DNA from: Streptomyces sclerotialus
GTDB taxonomy: Bacteria > Actinomycetota > Actinomycetes > Streptomycetales > Streptomycetaceae
Direction of reading: 5' to 3'
Assembly (NCBI GenBank): GCA_000719105.1
Contig: JODX01000002.1
Coordinates: 248,001-312,000 of the forward strand
DNA: 64,000 nt
This document shows, in pieces, positions 8,925-17,455 of this stretch. The first letter of the stretch is position 1, and each line of letters opens with the position of its first letter. Position numbers and translations under genes: made by a program. Under the pieces are notes generated by a model. It saw nothing but the letters and a program-made list of their open reading frames with translations. It did no database searches and was not told the DNA's origin.

Positions 8925-10565
8925 TTGACCACGACGCACAGCAGCAACACCCGGCGCCCCAAGTCCCACAGGAAGTCCAGGCTGCGGCTCCAGGCGGCGC
9001 TGGCCACGGTGGCCGTCGCGGCCGGGACCGGTGTGTACATGTCGATGCCCGGCGAGGCGTCGGCCGCGGTGACCGGGAGCGCCACCGGCTTCGCCACCCA
9101 GAACGGCGGGACCACCGGCGGCGAGGGCGGGAAGACGGTGCGCGCCACGACGGGCACCGCGATCCACGAGGCCCTGTGCAACCGGGCCGCCGCGGACACC
9201 CCGATCACCATCGAGGTCGAAGGGACCATCGACCACGGCAACACCGCGAAGGTGTCCGGGGACAGCTGCAGCACCGCCGCCGGCGTGATCGAGCTCAAGG
9301 AGATCAGCAACGTCTCGATCGTCGGGGTCGGCAAGGGCGCCACGTTCGACCAGCTGGGCATCCACATCCGTGCCTCCAGCAACATCATCATCCAGAACGT
9401 CACCGTCAGGAACGTCAAGAAGTCCGGCTCCCCCCTCTCCAACGGCGGCGACGCCATCAGCATGGAGGACGGCGTCCGCAACGTCTGGGTCGACCACGCC
9501 ACCCTGGAGGCGTCGGGCGGTGAGTCGGAGGGCTACGACGGCCTGTTCGACATGAAGAACGACACCAAGTACGTGACGCTGTCCTACAGCACCCTGCGCA
9601 ACTCCGGCCGCGGCGGCCTCATCGGCTCCAGCGAGACCGATGTCTCGAACAGCTTCATCACGTTCCACCACAACCTGTACGAGAACATCGACTCCCGTGC
9701 GCCCCTGCTGCGCGGCGGTACGGCCCACATGTACAACAACCACTACGTGAGCCTGAACAGCTCCGGCATCAACGCCCGCGCCGGTGCCAAGGCCAAGGTG
9801 GACAACAACTACTTCGAGGACTCCAAGGACGTCCTCGGCACCTTCTACACCGACACGGCCGGCTACTGGCAGGTCAGCGGCAACGTCTTCGACAACGTGA
9901 CCTGGTCGAAGGCGAGCGGCGACAACAAGCCCGCCGGTCCCGACCCGAAGTCGAACACCTCGGTCAGCGTCCCCTACACCTTCGAGCTCGACGGGGCCGA
10001 CTGCGTGCCGGCCATCGTGAGCCGGACGGCGGGCGCCAACAAGGGGCTGAAGGTGTCGGACGGCTCCTGCTCGCCGCAGATCCCGGCCCCGTCGGACCCG
10101 ACGCCGGCCGACCCGGAGCCTACCGAGGACGAGCCCACGAGCCCCGCCCCGGAGCCCACCGCCTCCGAGCCCTCCGAGCAGGAGCCGACCCTGCCCGGCG
10201 GCACCAACCTCAGCATCGGCGCCGGCTCCGACGGCTCCAGCAGGGCCGACGGCACGAGCTACGGCAACGTGCGGGACGGCAAGCCGAACACCTACTGGTC
10301 GCCGCAGGGCTCGACCGGATCCGTCTCGGTCAAGTGGGGCACCGCCACCAAGGTGTCCGCGATCAACATCCGTGAGGCCGCGGGCTCCGAGGGCACCATC
10401 GGGTCCTGGCGGGTCCTGAACGGCGACACCGGCGCCGTCCTGGCCACCGGAAGCGGGGCCGGCCCGGTCTCCTTCACCGGCACCTCGCTGAAGAAGGTCA
10501 CCTTCGAGATCACCAGCGCGAAGGGCACCCCGAAGGTCGCCGAGTTCGAGACCTACGCCGGCTAG
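8925..10565 (+). CDS. Secreted pectate lyase (PL1) with C-terminal F5/8C-type domain
   Basis: The enzyme cleaves polygalacturonate by beta-elimination outside the cell. A basic start followed by a hydrophobic run ending near ASA forms a signal peptide. The PL1 beta-helix contains WVDHATLE, the DGLFDMK metal region and FHHNLYENIDSRAPLLRGG, with the catalytic arginine region. A Pro/Glu/Thr linker follows, then a discoidin-like domain of about 120 residues that probably binds sugar. I prefer TTG 8925, which follows AGGAGAG, over ATG 8871, which lies upstream of that ribosome-binding site; 8925 gives 546 residues. A strong hairpin follows the gene. It appears monocistronic and unrelated to the glycan cluster before it. 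Confidence 0.85.
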   Translation: MTTTHSSNTRRPKSHRKSRLRLQAALATVAVAAGTGVYMSMPGEASAAVTGSATGFATQNGGTTGGEGGKTVRATTGTAIHEALCNRAAADTPITIEVEGTIDHGNTAKVSGDSCSTAAGVIELKEISNVSIVGVGKGATFDQLGIHIRASSNIIIQNVTVRNVKKSGSPLSNGGDAISMEDGVRNVWVDHATLEASGGESEGYDGLFDMKNDTKYVTLSYSTLRNSGRGGLIGSSETDVSNSFITFHHNLYENIDSRAPLLRGGTAHMYNNHYVSLNSSGINARAGAKAKVDNNYFEDSKDVLGTFYTDTAGYWQVSGNVFDNVTWSKASGDNKPAGPDPKSNTSVSVPYTFELDGADCVPAIVSRTAGANKGLKVSDGSCSPQIPAPSDPTPADPEPTEDEPTSPAPEPTASEPSEQEPTLPGGTNLSIGAGSDGSSRADGTSYGNVRDGKPNTYWSPQGSTGSVSVKWGTATKVSAINIREAAGSEGTIGSWRVLNGDTGAVLATGSGAGPVSFTGTSLKKVTFEITSAKGTPKVAEFETYAG

Positions 10566-10571
10566 TACCGG

Positions 10572-10602
10572 CGGCGGTCACGGCACCCTGCCGTGACCGC
10601 CG
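10572..10602. terminator. Hairpin terminator after pectate lyase
   Basis: A perfect 14-bp stem (arms 10572-10585 and 10589-10602) with a 3-nt CCC loop begins 7 nt after the pectate lyase stop codon. Confidence 0.85.
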
Positions 10603-10626
10603 GCGGTCGCCGAAGCACCCGAGCGA

Positions 10627-10663
10627 GAGGCCGGGGCCGTCACCCCACGACGGCCCCGGCCTC
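10627..10663. terminator. Hairpin terminator, convergent side
   Basis: A perfect 15-bp stem (10627-10641 and 10649-10663) with a 7-nt loop lies 33 nt past the stop of the minus-strand DUF4287 gene. With the preceding hairpin it insulates two convergent genes. Confidence 0.8.
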
Positions 10664-10695
10664 GGTCGCGTGTCACCCGCCCGGCCCGCGCGCGG

Positions 10696-10911
10696 CTACT
10701 TGCCGCTGTCCTCGGCCAGCGTGTGCGCCACGAGGGCGTTGGCGTGCCCGTGCCCCAGCCCGTGCTCGGCCTTGAGCCAGGCCACGAGCTCCATGTGCTT
10801 GACGAGCGGTGAGGAGCGGATGAGCTCCTTCCACTCGGCGACCGGCCGCCCGTACTTCTTCTCGATGGAGGGGAAGTAGCTGGCGGGACCCTTCACGGCG
10901 GGCGTCGTCAT
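10696..10911 (-). CDS. DUF4287 domain protein
   Basis: This 71-residue soluble protein matches the short DUF4287 family: a FPSIEKKYGRPVAEWK segment after an SYF lead-in, then a helical KHMELVAWLKAEHGLGHGHANALVAH stretch (residues 39-64). It has no signal or membrane segment. The family has no established function; it often occurs as a free-standing small protein in actinobacteria. The start ATG 10911 is preceded on the minus strand by an AGGAG-type site. It stands alone between the pectate lyase terminators and a long gene-free region. Confidence 0.8.
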   Translation of the reverse strand: MTTPAVKGPASYFPSIEKKYGRPVAEWKELIRSSPLVKHMELVAWLKAEHGLGHGHANALVAHTLAEDSGK

Positions 10912-11614
10912 CGTGTGCTCTCCTGTGCGCTCGTGCGGTGTCCTGCGTGTCCTGCGTTTCCTGTCGGGAGATGAGACCGGACGGGCGTACGAAACTCATC
11001 GCCTCCCGCCACGATCGGCGCAGTGATGCGGATCACGGTCGAACTCCGGCCGCCGGCGAGGCGTGGCGCCGGTGCTTTCGCCGCCGGTCCCGCCCGCGTG
11101 TCCCGCTGGTGGTCCAATCGGGACGACATCGCCGCCGGCGGTGTCACCGGCCGCACCTTCCGGCACCTTGACGGCCGGGAGTGACAGGGCTCGGTATCCG
11201 GTGTCGCTGCAGGTGGGGGAGGGCCCAGACACCCGGTGCGGGCCACGGGGCGACAGTCCGCACGGCTCCGTAGAGGCGTCCACGTGCCTGTTTCCGAACC
11301 GTCGTCCGGTAGTGGCCGTTCCCGGACGGGCCCGCGCGGCCGCCGTGGTATCCGTGTAAGACGGAATTCGCCCGGGTACCCCCGGGCGGTCACCGACAGT
11401 GGACTCCGCGGTCAACCCGGCGGGCCGCGTGTGAGAGACCTCGCAGTGGGCACACGCCCCAGAGGTCGACAAGATCAATCGTCCGGTGAGCGGGCGAGTG
11501 TACCCATCTCGATCGGTACCCATGCGTGACGCGGCCAGATTTCTACCCCCTAGAGGGCTGAAGTTTTGTTGATCGTGGGTCGGTTGGCCGCCCGATCGCC
11601 CTACTCTTCAGAGG
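10912..11614. other. Gene-free region of 703 bp
   Basis: I see no convincing gene here. Open frames of up to 175 codons exist on both strands, but their translations are low in hydrophobic residues, irregular and full of Pro, Arg and Gly, as expected for non-coding high-GC DNA. The last part carries TACTCT at 11602-11607, well placed as a -10 element for leaderless transcription of the M20 gene from GTG 11615. Confidence 0.5.
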
Positions 11615-12901
11615 GTGAAACAGCTGATGTCCCCAGAGTCCGAGGCCGAACTTCCCGGGGATGCCGTGCTCCCCGGCACCCTGCCGGAAGCGCTCCACGC
11701 GGAACTCGTGGCCTTCCGCCGCGACCTGCACATGCACCCGGAGCTCGGCAACCAGGAGTTCCGTACGACCGCCGCGATCAAGGCCCGCCTGGAGCAGGCC
11801 GGGCTCGCACCGCGGGTGCTCGACAGCGGGACCGGCCTCGTCTGCGACATCGGCGACCGGGACGGCCTGCGCCCGATGCTGGCCCTGCGCGCCGACATCG
11901 ACGCCCTGCCCATCCCCGACACCAAGACCGACTGCCCCTACCGGTCCACGGTGCCCGACCGGGCGCACGCCTGCGGACACGACGTGCACACCACCGTCGT
12001 CCTCGGCGCCGGGCTCGTCCTCGCCGAGCTGCACCGGCAGGGCTGTCTGCCGCGTCCCGTGCGGCTGCTCTTCCAGCCCGCCGAGGAGGTGCTGCCCGGC
12101 GGCGCCGCGGAGGCCCTGAAGTCGGGGGTGCTCGACGGGGTGGGGCGGATCGTCGCCGTGCACTGCGACCCCCGGGTCGAGGCCGGCCGCATCGGGCTGC
12201 GCACCGGCCCGATCACCTCGGCCTGCGACCGCCTGGAGGTCGCCCTCGACGGCCCCGGCGGACACACCGCGCGCCCGCATCTGACCACCGACCTCGTCAC
12301 GGCCGTCGCCCGGGTCGCCGCCGACGTGCCCGCGCTGGTCGCCCGGCGTGTCGACGCCCGCAGCGGGCTCTCCCTGACCTGGGGCCGCATCGAGTCGGGG
12401 CACGCGCCGAACGTCATCCCGCAGCACGCCGAGCTCTCCGGCACCGTGCGCTGCCTGGACCTCGCCGCCTGGCACGAGGCGCCCGACGTGGTGCACGCGG
12501 CCATCGACGAGATCGCCGACCTGCACCGCGCCAAGTCCGAGATCAACTACATCCGGGGCGTCCCGCCGGTCGTCAACGAGCCGGCCGTCACCGAGCTGCT
12601 CCGCGAGGCCATGACCGCGCGGCGCGGCGCGCAGTCCGTCGAGGACACCGAGCAGTCCCTGGGCGGCGAGGACTTCTCCTGGTACCTGGAGCACGTCCCG
12701 GGCGCCATGGCCCGGCTCGGCGTCCGCAGGCCCGGCGACCGCCGCGTCCGCGACCTGCACCAGGGCGACTTCGACGCCGACGAGTACGCCATCACGGTCG
12801 GCGTCGAGCTCTTCACGGCGGCCGCGCTCCTCTACACGGACGACGCGGGCGGCACCGGCGACACGGACGACGCGGCCGACATGGACGCCGGCCCGGCGTA
12901 G
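11615..12901 (+). CDS. M20 family amidohydrolase
   Basis: This is a 428-residue zinc-dependent hydrolase of the M20D amidohydrolase/aminoacylase group, which removes acyl groups from amino acids or related amides. The signature RRDLHMHPELGNQE is near the N-terminus, then RADIDALP, the metal motif ACGHDVHT, FQPAEE and HCDP; late in the protein GGEDFSWYLEHVPG carries another ligand region. GTG 11615 fits leaderless transcription from TACTCT; ATG 11627 after GAGGG is an alternative. In mycobacteria, related amidohydrolases (AmiA1/AmiB1) lie next to the PNP and phosphosugar mutase genes, so its position beside the nucleoside block may be old. The substrate is unknown. Confidence 0.85.
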   Translation: MKQLMSPESEAELPGDAVLPGTLPEALHAELVAFRRDLHMHPELGNQEFRTTAAIKARLEQAGLAPRVLDSGTGLVCDIGDRDGLRPMLALRADIDALPIPDTKTDCPYRSTVPDRAHACGHDVHTTVVLGAGLVLAELHRQGCLPRPVRLLFQPAEEVLPGGAAEALKSGVLDGVGRIVAVHCDPRVEAGRIGLRTGPITSACDRLEVALDGPGGHTARPHLTTDLVTAVARVAADVPALVARRVDARSGLSLTWGRIESGHAPNVIPQHAELSGTVRCLDLAAWHEAPDVVHAAIDEIADLHRAKSEINYIRGVPPVVNEPAVTELLREAMTARRGAQSVEDTEQSLGGEDFSWYLEHVPGAMARLGVRRPGDRRVRDLHQGDFDADEYAITVGVELFTAAALLYTDDAGGTGDTDDAADMDAGPA

Positions 12902-13088
12902 CCGGTCCTGGACAGCTCCTCCTGGTGCGCGTACCCGTACGGACCGCATGTACGGGACGCGCGCGGGCGCTGTCCGCACGGGCCGTTCCGCCCGGACCGG
13001 CCCCTTTCGCGAGGGTGGTTCACGGGGGCGTAACCGGGCATCGGCACGAATGGATAACGGCACCGCGGAACCCCATTCCCCGCGATGT

Positions 13089-13100
13089 CTACGCGCGTTA
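13089..13100. promoter_or_regulatory. Nucleoside-regulon operator, site 1
   Basis: CTACGCGCGTTA, matching CTACGCGCGTAG at 10 of 12 positions, lies 79 nt upstream of the first BmpA-type gene. It runs into TTAAT, which could be part of a -10 element, so a bound repressor would block the promoter. This is one of six copies, all upstream of nucleoside genes. Confidence 0.75.
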
Positions 13101-13106
13101 ATGTGC

Positions 13107-13154
13107 GCCGAACTCAGCTCCCACAGCGGGGCCGAACTCAGCACCCACCGCGGG
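13107..13154. repeat. Tandem 24-bp repeat in the 5' leader of the first bmpA-type gene
   Basis: Two adjacent 24-bp units (13107-13130 and 13131-13154) share all but two bases. They lie between the predicted operator and the ribosome-binding site, so they are probably in the transcribed leader. Confidence 0.8.
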
Positions 13155-13179
13155 GCTTCGAAGAATGGGGAACTTCACC

Positions 13180-14235
13180 ATGCGTCGGACATCGAGACTG
13201 ACCAGCGTCGCGGTGGGGGTCGCGTCGCTCGCGCTCGCGGCCACGGCCTGCGGCGGCACCAGCAGCGAGGCCGGGAACAGCGACGAGGGCGGCGAGAAGA
13301 AGGACATGGGCCTCGCCATCGCCTACGACATCGGCGGCCAGGGCGACCAGTCCTTCAACGACGCCGCGTACGCGGGCCTGGAGAAGGCGGAGAAGGAGTT
13401 CGGCTACGAGACCGCCGACATCGAGCCCACCGACGGCGAGACCGACGCCGACAAGGTGCAGCGCCTGACCTCCCTGGCCAAGCAGGGCTACAACCCCGTC
13501 ATCGGGATCGGCTACGTGTACGGCCCCGCGATGGAGGAGGTCGCCAAGAAGTACCCGAAGACCACCTTCGGCATCGTGGACTCGGTCGTCGAGGGCGACA
13601 ACGTGGCCTCCCTGGTCTTCGCCGAGCAGGAGGCCTCGTACCTCGCCGGCGTCGCCGCCGCCAAGGCCACGAAGTCGAACACCGTGGGCTTCGTGGGCGG
13701 TGTGAACATTCCGCTCATCAACAAGTTCGAGGCCGGGTTCAAGCAGGGCGTCGAGGACACGAACGCCAAGGTCAAGGTTCTGTCGCAGTACCTGACGCAG
13801 ACCGCGGAGGAGGGCGGCTTCTCCAGCCCGGACAAGGGCAAGGCCGCCGCCGAGGGCCAGCTCGAGAAGAAGGCCGACGTCATCTACCACGCCGCCGGTC
13901 TCTCCGGGCAGGGCGTCATCGAGGCCACCGCCACCGAGAAGAAGTGGGCGATCGGCGTCGACTCCGACCAGTACCAGCAGGAGGCCCTCGCCAAGTTCAA
14001 GGACTACATCCTGACCTCGGCGCTCAAGGACGTCGGCGGCTCGGTGTACGCGCTCGCCAAGTCCGTCGAGGACGGCAAGCCGCTGACCGGCACCCAGACC
14101 TTCGACCTCGAGGTCGACGGCGTGGGCCTGTCCGAGAGCAACCCGGAGCTCGCGAAGATCGCCGGGCTCCAGGACGCCGTGGCGAAGGCCAAGGAGGGCA
14201 TCATCGACGGCTCGATCAAGGTCAAGACGGAGTAG
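13180..14235 (+). CDS. BmpA/PnrA-type nucleoside-binding lipoprotein, copy 1
   Basis: This is the extracytoplasmic receptor of a nucleoside ABC importer, 351 residues. A short lipoprotein signal ends in the lipobox LAATAC, so the mature protein is lipid-anchored. Family landmarks follow: IAYDIGGQGDQSFNDAAYAG, DGETDADKVQRL, YNPVIGIGY, VGFVGGVNIPLINKFEAGF and GVDSDQYQ. I chose ATG 13180 because GGGGAA lies seven bases upstream; ATG 13165 would add five residues. A near-identical gene follows at 14537. The ATPase and permeases are encoded further downstream. The operator and the purine and pyrimidine salvage neighbours support nucleosides as ligand. Confidence 0.9.
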   Translation: MRRTSRLTSVAVGVASLALAATACGGTSSEAGNSDEGGEKKDMGLAIAYDIGGQGDQSFNDAAYAGLEKAEKEFGYETADIEPTDGETDADKVQRLTSLAKQGYNPVIGIGYVYGPAMEEVAKKYPKTTFGIVDSVVEGDNVASLVFAEQEASYLAGVAAAKATKSNTVGFVGGVNIPLINKFEAGFKQGVEDTNAKVKVLSQYLTQTAEEGGFSSPDKGKAAAEGQLEKKADVIYHAAGLSGQGVIEATATEKKWAIGVDSDQYQQEALAKFKDYILTSALKDVGGSVYALAKSVEDGKPLTGTQTFDLEVDGVGLSESNPELAKIAGLQDAVAKAKEGIIDGSIKVKTE

Positions 14236-14281
14236 CCGGCACCTCCGGCGACACCCCGGCGGCACCTCCGGGTGACCGCGT

Positions 14282-14317
14282 CCGGTTCCTGACGGGTTCA
14301 GGGCGTTCAGGAACCGG
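14282..14317 (+). terminator. Hairpin terminator after bmpA-type copy 1
   Basis: An 11-bp perfect stem (14282-14292 and 14307-14317) with a 14-nt loop lies 46 nt downstream of the stop codon. Confidence 0.65.
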
Positions 14318-14397
14318 GCATCCGCCGCACTGCCCCACGCCACCCTCCGGAGCCGTACGACCGCCCTCGGCGACGGCTCCCTCACGGCCTGCACCAA

Positions 14398-14433
14398 CTC
14401 CATAACAAGGTGCCCCGCCTCCATAACAAGGTG
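14398..14433. repeat. Direct repeat CTCCATAACAAGGTG x2
   Basis: Two identical 15-bp copies begin at 14398 and 14419, exactly 21 bp apart, about two helical turns. They sit some 25-60 bp upstream of the operator of the second bmpA-type gene. The helical spacing suggests a binding site for an activator or a dimeric protein. Confidence 0.6.
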
Positions 14434-14457
14434 GACAGAAGGGGTTTTCTAGTCGGT

Positions 14458-14469
14458 CTACGCGCGTTA
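14458..14469. promoter_or_regulatory. Nucleoside-regulon operator, site 2
   Basis: CTACGCGCGTTA followed by AT, identical to site 1 over 14 bases, lies 67 nt upstream of the second BmpA-type gene. It again overlaps a TTAAT element. Confidence 0.75.
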
Positions 14470-14536
14470 ATCTGCCGCGGAACCTAGAGCGCCGCAGCCG
14501 ATCCCCGCCAGGCGCTTGTACGACAGGAGCAATACC

Positions 14537-15589
14537 ATGCGCCGGCTTTCCCGCCTCTCGGTCGCGGGCGCAGCGACCGCCTCCCTCGCCCTCGCCCTCT
14601 CGGCCTGCGGCGGCACCTCCACCGAGAGCTCGTCCTCGGGGTCCAAGGACGACGACAAGGGCCTCGCCATCGCGTACGACATCGGCGGCAAGGGCGACCA
14701 GTCCTTCAACGACGCCGCGTACGCGGGCCTCGAGCAGGCGAAGAACGAGTTCAAGTACGAGACGGCCGACGTCGAGCCCACCGACGGTGAGACGGACGCC
14801 GACAAGACCCAGCGCCTGGTCTCGCTGGCCAAGCAGGGCTACAACCCCATCATCGGGGTCGGCTACGCCTACGCGCCCGCCGTCAAGGAGGCCGCGGAGA
14901 AGTACCCGGACACCACGTTCGGCATCGTCGACGACGCCACCGTCGAGGCGGACAACGTCGCGGACCTGGTCTTCGCCGAGCACGAGGCCTCGTACCTCGC
15001 CGGTGTCGCGGCCGCGAAGAGCACCAAGACGAACACCGTGGGCTTCGTGGGCGGCGTGGACAACCCGCTGATCCACAAGTTCAAGGCCGGCTTCGAGCAG
15101 GGTGTCAAGGACACGAACTCCAAGGTCAAGGTCATCTCGCAATTCCTGACCCAGACCGCGGAGGAGGGCGGCTTCTCCAGCCCGGACAAGGGCAAGGCCG
15201 CCGCCGAGGGCCAGATCGAGAAGAAGGCCGACGTGGTCTACGCCGCCGCCGGTCTGTCCGGCCAGGGCGTGATCGAGGCCGCGGCCGCGAACGACGTCTG
15301 GGCGATCGGCGTCGACTCCGACCAGTACCAGCAGAAGGCCCTCGCCGCGTACAAGGACCACATCCTCACCTCGGCCACGAAGGACGTCGCCAAGGCGGTC
15401 TACAACCTCGCGAAGGCGGTCGAGGACGGCAAGCCCGAGGGCGGTATCGTCAGGGGCGATCTGAAGAGCGGTGAGGTCGGCCTCGCGGACTCGAACCCCG
15501 AGTTCAAGGGCGACGCCGAGCTCCAGAAGGCCATCGAGACGGCCAAGGAGAAGATCATCAGCGGCGAGATCAAGGTCAAGAGCAGCTGA
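14537..15589 (+). CDS. BmpA/PnrA-type nucleoside-binding lipoprotein, copy 2
   Basis: This 350-residue receptor is a close duplicate of the preceding gene, with many identical blocks such as YDIGGKGDQSFNDAAYAG and GVDSDQYQQ. The lipobox is LALSAC. AGGAG lies seven bases before ATG 14537. Differences cluster in the C-terminal half, for example EAAAANDVW here against EATATEKKW in copy 1, so ligand preference may differ. It has its own operator and is followed by a hairpin, so it is probably expressed separately from the downstream ATPase genes despite serving the same transporter. Confidence 0.9.
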   Translation: MRRLSRLSVAGAATASLALALSACGGTSTESSSSGSKDDDKGLAIAYDIGGKGDQSFNDAAYAGLEQAKNEFKYETADVEPTDGETDADKTQRLVSLAKQGYNPIIGVGYAYAPAVKEAAEKYPDTTFGIVDDATVEADNVADLVFAEHEASYLAGVAAAKSTKTNTVGFVGGVDNPLIHKFKAGFEQGVKDTNSKVKVISQFLTQTAEEGGFSSPDKGKAAAEGQIEKKADVVYAAAGLSGQGVIEAAAANDVWAIGVDSDQYQQKALAAYKDHILTSATKDVAKAVYNLAKAVEDGKPEGGIVRGDLKSGEVGLADSNPEFKGDAELQKAIETAKEKIISGEIKVKSS

Positions 15590-15643
15590 CACAGCAGGAG
15601 CACGAGCAGCCAGTAACCACGGGGTTGCGACCGCTCGACGAAG

Positions 15644-15678
15644 ACGGGGTACGGGAAGGCCGGCTTCCTGTACCCCGT
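15644..15678 (+). terminator. Hairpin terminator after bmpA-type copy 2
   Basis: A 15-bp stem with one G-U pair (15644-15658 and 15664-15678) and a 5-nt loop separates the lipoprotein gene from the transporter operon. Confidence 0.75.
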
Positions 15679-15719
15679 TCTCGGAGGCGGGTCGCCCCGC
15701 TTTGTTTGCCGTAGGGGCG

Positions 15720-15731
15720 CTACGCGCGTAG
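15720..15731. promoter_or_regulatory. Nucleoside-regulon operator, site 3
   Basis: A perfect CTACGCGCGTAG palindrome lies 16 nt before the AGGAGAG ribosome-binding site of the nucleoside ABC ATPase gene. Confidence 0.8.
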
Positions 15732-15817
15732 ACGACCCCCTTTCCCCAGGAGAGTGCGTTATCAACGCGTCCAGCAGCCCTCCCAGCCCTCCGGCCGGCG
15801 CGGCGGTCGACGGTCAG

Positions 15818-17455
15818 GTGACCGCCGTCGAGCTCGCCGGGATCACCAAGCGCTTCCCGGGCGTCGTGGCCAACCACGACATCCACCTCACCGTCCGCAA
15901 GGGCACCGTCCACGCCCTCGTCGGCGAGAACGGCGCCGGCAAGTCGACCCTGATGAAGATCCTCTACGGCATGCAGAAGCCGGACGAGGGCACCATCGAG
16001 ATCGACGGCGAGCAGGTCTCCTTCTCGTCCCCCGCCGACGCCATCGCCCGCGGCATCGGCATGGTCCACCAGCACTTCATGCTCGCCGACAACCTCACGG
16101 TCCTCGAGAACGTGGTCCTCGGCAGCGAGAAGCTGTACGGCATCGGCGGCAAGGCCCGGCGCAAGATCGCGGAGATCTCCGACCGGTACGGCCTCGGGGT
16201 GCGCCCCGACCTCCTGGTCGAGGAGCTCGGCGTCGCCGCCCGCCAGCGCGTGGAGATCCTGAAGGTCCTCTACCGCGGTGCGAGAACCCTGATCCTCGAC
16301 GAGCCCACGGCCGTGCTGGTCCCGCAGGAGGTCGACGCCCTCTTCGAGAACCTGCGCGAGCTGAAGTCCGAGGGGCTCTCGGTCATCTTCATCTCTCATA
16401 AGCTGGGCGAGGTGCTGTCGGTCGCCGACGACATCACGGTCATCCGGCGCGGCACGACGGTCGGCACGGCCGTCCCCTCCGAGACCACCCCGCGCCAGCT
16501 CGCCGAGCTGATGGTGGGCAGCGAGCTGCCGACCCCGGAGACCGCCGAGTCCACGGTCACCGACCGCCCGGTCCTCACCGTGCAGGACCTGCGCCTGGAG
16601 ACCGCCGGCGGCAAGGCGCTGCTGGACGACATCACCTTCACCATCCACGCGGGCGAGGTCCTGGGCCTCGCCGGCGTCGAGGGCAACGGCCAGACCGAAC
16701 TGGTCGACGCGCTCATCGGCCTCAAGCACGCCGACTCCGGCACCATCGCGCTGGCCGACGACGAGATCACCGCCTGGCCCACGCGCAAGCGCCGCGAGCA
16801 GGGCGTCGGCTACATCCCCGAGGACCGCCACCGCCACGGCCTGCTCCTGGAGGCCCCCCTCTGGGAGAACCGCATCCTCGGCCACGTCACCGAGAAGCCC
16901 AACGCCAAGGGCGTCTGGCTGAACCCGAAGGCGGCCCAGGAGGACACGCGGCGCATCGTCGAGGAGTACGACGTCCGCACCCCCGGCATCGACGTCACCG
17001 CGGCCTCCCTCTCCGGCGGCAACCAGCAGAAGCTGATCGTCGGCCGCGAGATGAGCCACAACCCGCGCTTCCTCATCGCCGCCCACCCCACCCGCGGTGT
17101 GGACGTCGGCGCGCAGGCCCAGATCTGGGACCAGATCCGCGAGGCCCGCCGCGAGGGCCTGGCCGTGCTGCTGATCTCCGCCGACCTGGACGAGCTGATC
17201 GGCCTCTCCGACACGCTCCGCGTGATCTACAACGGCAGGCTGGTCGCCGACGCCGACCCGGCCACGATCACCCCGGAGGAGCTCGGCTCGGCGATGACCG
17301 GTGCGGCCACCGGGCACCTCGAGCACGAGGAGACGCCGGAGACGCCGAAGACGCCGGAGAGCCCGGCCAAGGGCGAGAAGACCACCCCGGCCGCCCCGGC
17401 GGAGGCCGGTACGCAGGCCGACGCAGACGCCCCGGAAGACGACGAGGCCCGCTGA
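15818..17455 (+). CDS. Nucleoside ABC transporter, duplicated ATPase (RbsA/NupO-like)
   Basis: The protein powers nucleoside import and has two ABC domains. The first has Walker A GENGAGKST and Walker B LILDEPTAV with a degenerate signature. The second has a degenerate Walker A (GVEGNGQTE) but a good LSGGNQQK signature; this asymmetry is usual for the RbsA type. A Pro/Glu-rich tail of about 45 residues ends it. GTG 15818 (545 residues) has no ribosome-binding site, whereas an excellent AGGAGAG (15748-15754) points to ATC 15761 in the same frame, which would add 19 residues. The stop overlaps the next start (ATGA). Known relatives are the Bacillus NupNOPQ components. Confidence 0.9.
   Translation: MTAVELAGITKRFPGVVANHDIHLTVRKGTVHALVGENGAGKSTLMKILYGMQKPDEGTIEIDGEQVSFSSPADAIARGIGMVHQHFMLADNLTVLENVVLGSEKLYGIGGKARRKIAEISDRYGLGVRPDLLVEELGVAARQRVEILKVLYRGARTLILDEPTAVLVPQEVDALFENLRELKSEGLSVIFISHKLGEVLSVADDITVIRRGTTVGTAVPSETTPRQLAELMVGSELPTPETAESTVTDRPVLTVQDLRLETAGGKALLDDITFTIHAGEVLGLAGVEGNGQTELVDALIGLKHADSGTIALADDEITAWPTRKRREQGVGYIPEDRHRHGLLLEAPLWENRILGHVTEKPNAKGVWLNPKAAQEDTRRIVEEYDVRTPGIDVTAASLSGGNQQKLIVGREMSHNPRFLIAAHPTRGVDVGAQAQIWDQIREARREGLAVLLISADLDELIGLSDTLRVIYNGRLVADADPATITPEELGSAMTGAATGHLEHEETPETPKTPESPAKGEKTTPAAPAEAGTQADADAPEDDEAR

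Larger units (their letters stand above)
14236..14536. other. Intergenic region between the two bmpA-type genes
   Basis: This 301-bp stretch has no gene. It holds a terminator hairpin (14282-14317), two direct repeats of CTCCATAACAAGGTG (14398-14412 and 14419-14433), a nucleoside operator (14458-14469) and the AGGAG ribosome-binding site of the second lipoprotein gene. The second gene therefore appears to have its own promoter. Confidence 0.7.

Noticed and set aside
10996..11523. 175-codon minus-strand ORF in the gene-free region
   Set aside because: No ribosome-binding site, poor hydrophobic pattern, no recognisable domain, and a plus-strand ORF of similar quality overlaps it.
14868..14880. 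CTACGCGC half-site within bmpA-type copy 2
   Set aside because: Only one half matches and it is inside coding sequence with normal codon use.
14222..17326. Very long open frame on the minus strand (1034 codons)
   Set aside because: It is antisense to the second BmpA-type gene and the ABC ATPase. Its translation is a Gly/Val/Asp/Arg-rich shadow, as expected opposite GC-rich codons, with no domain.
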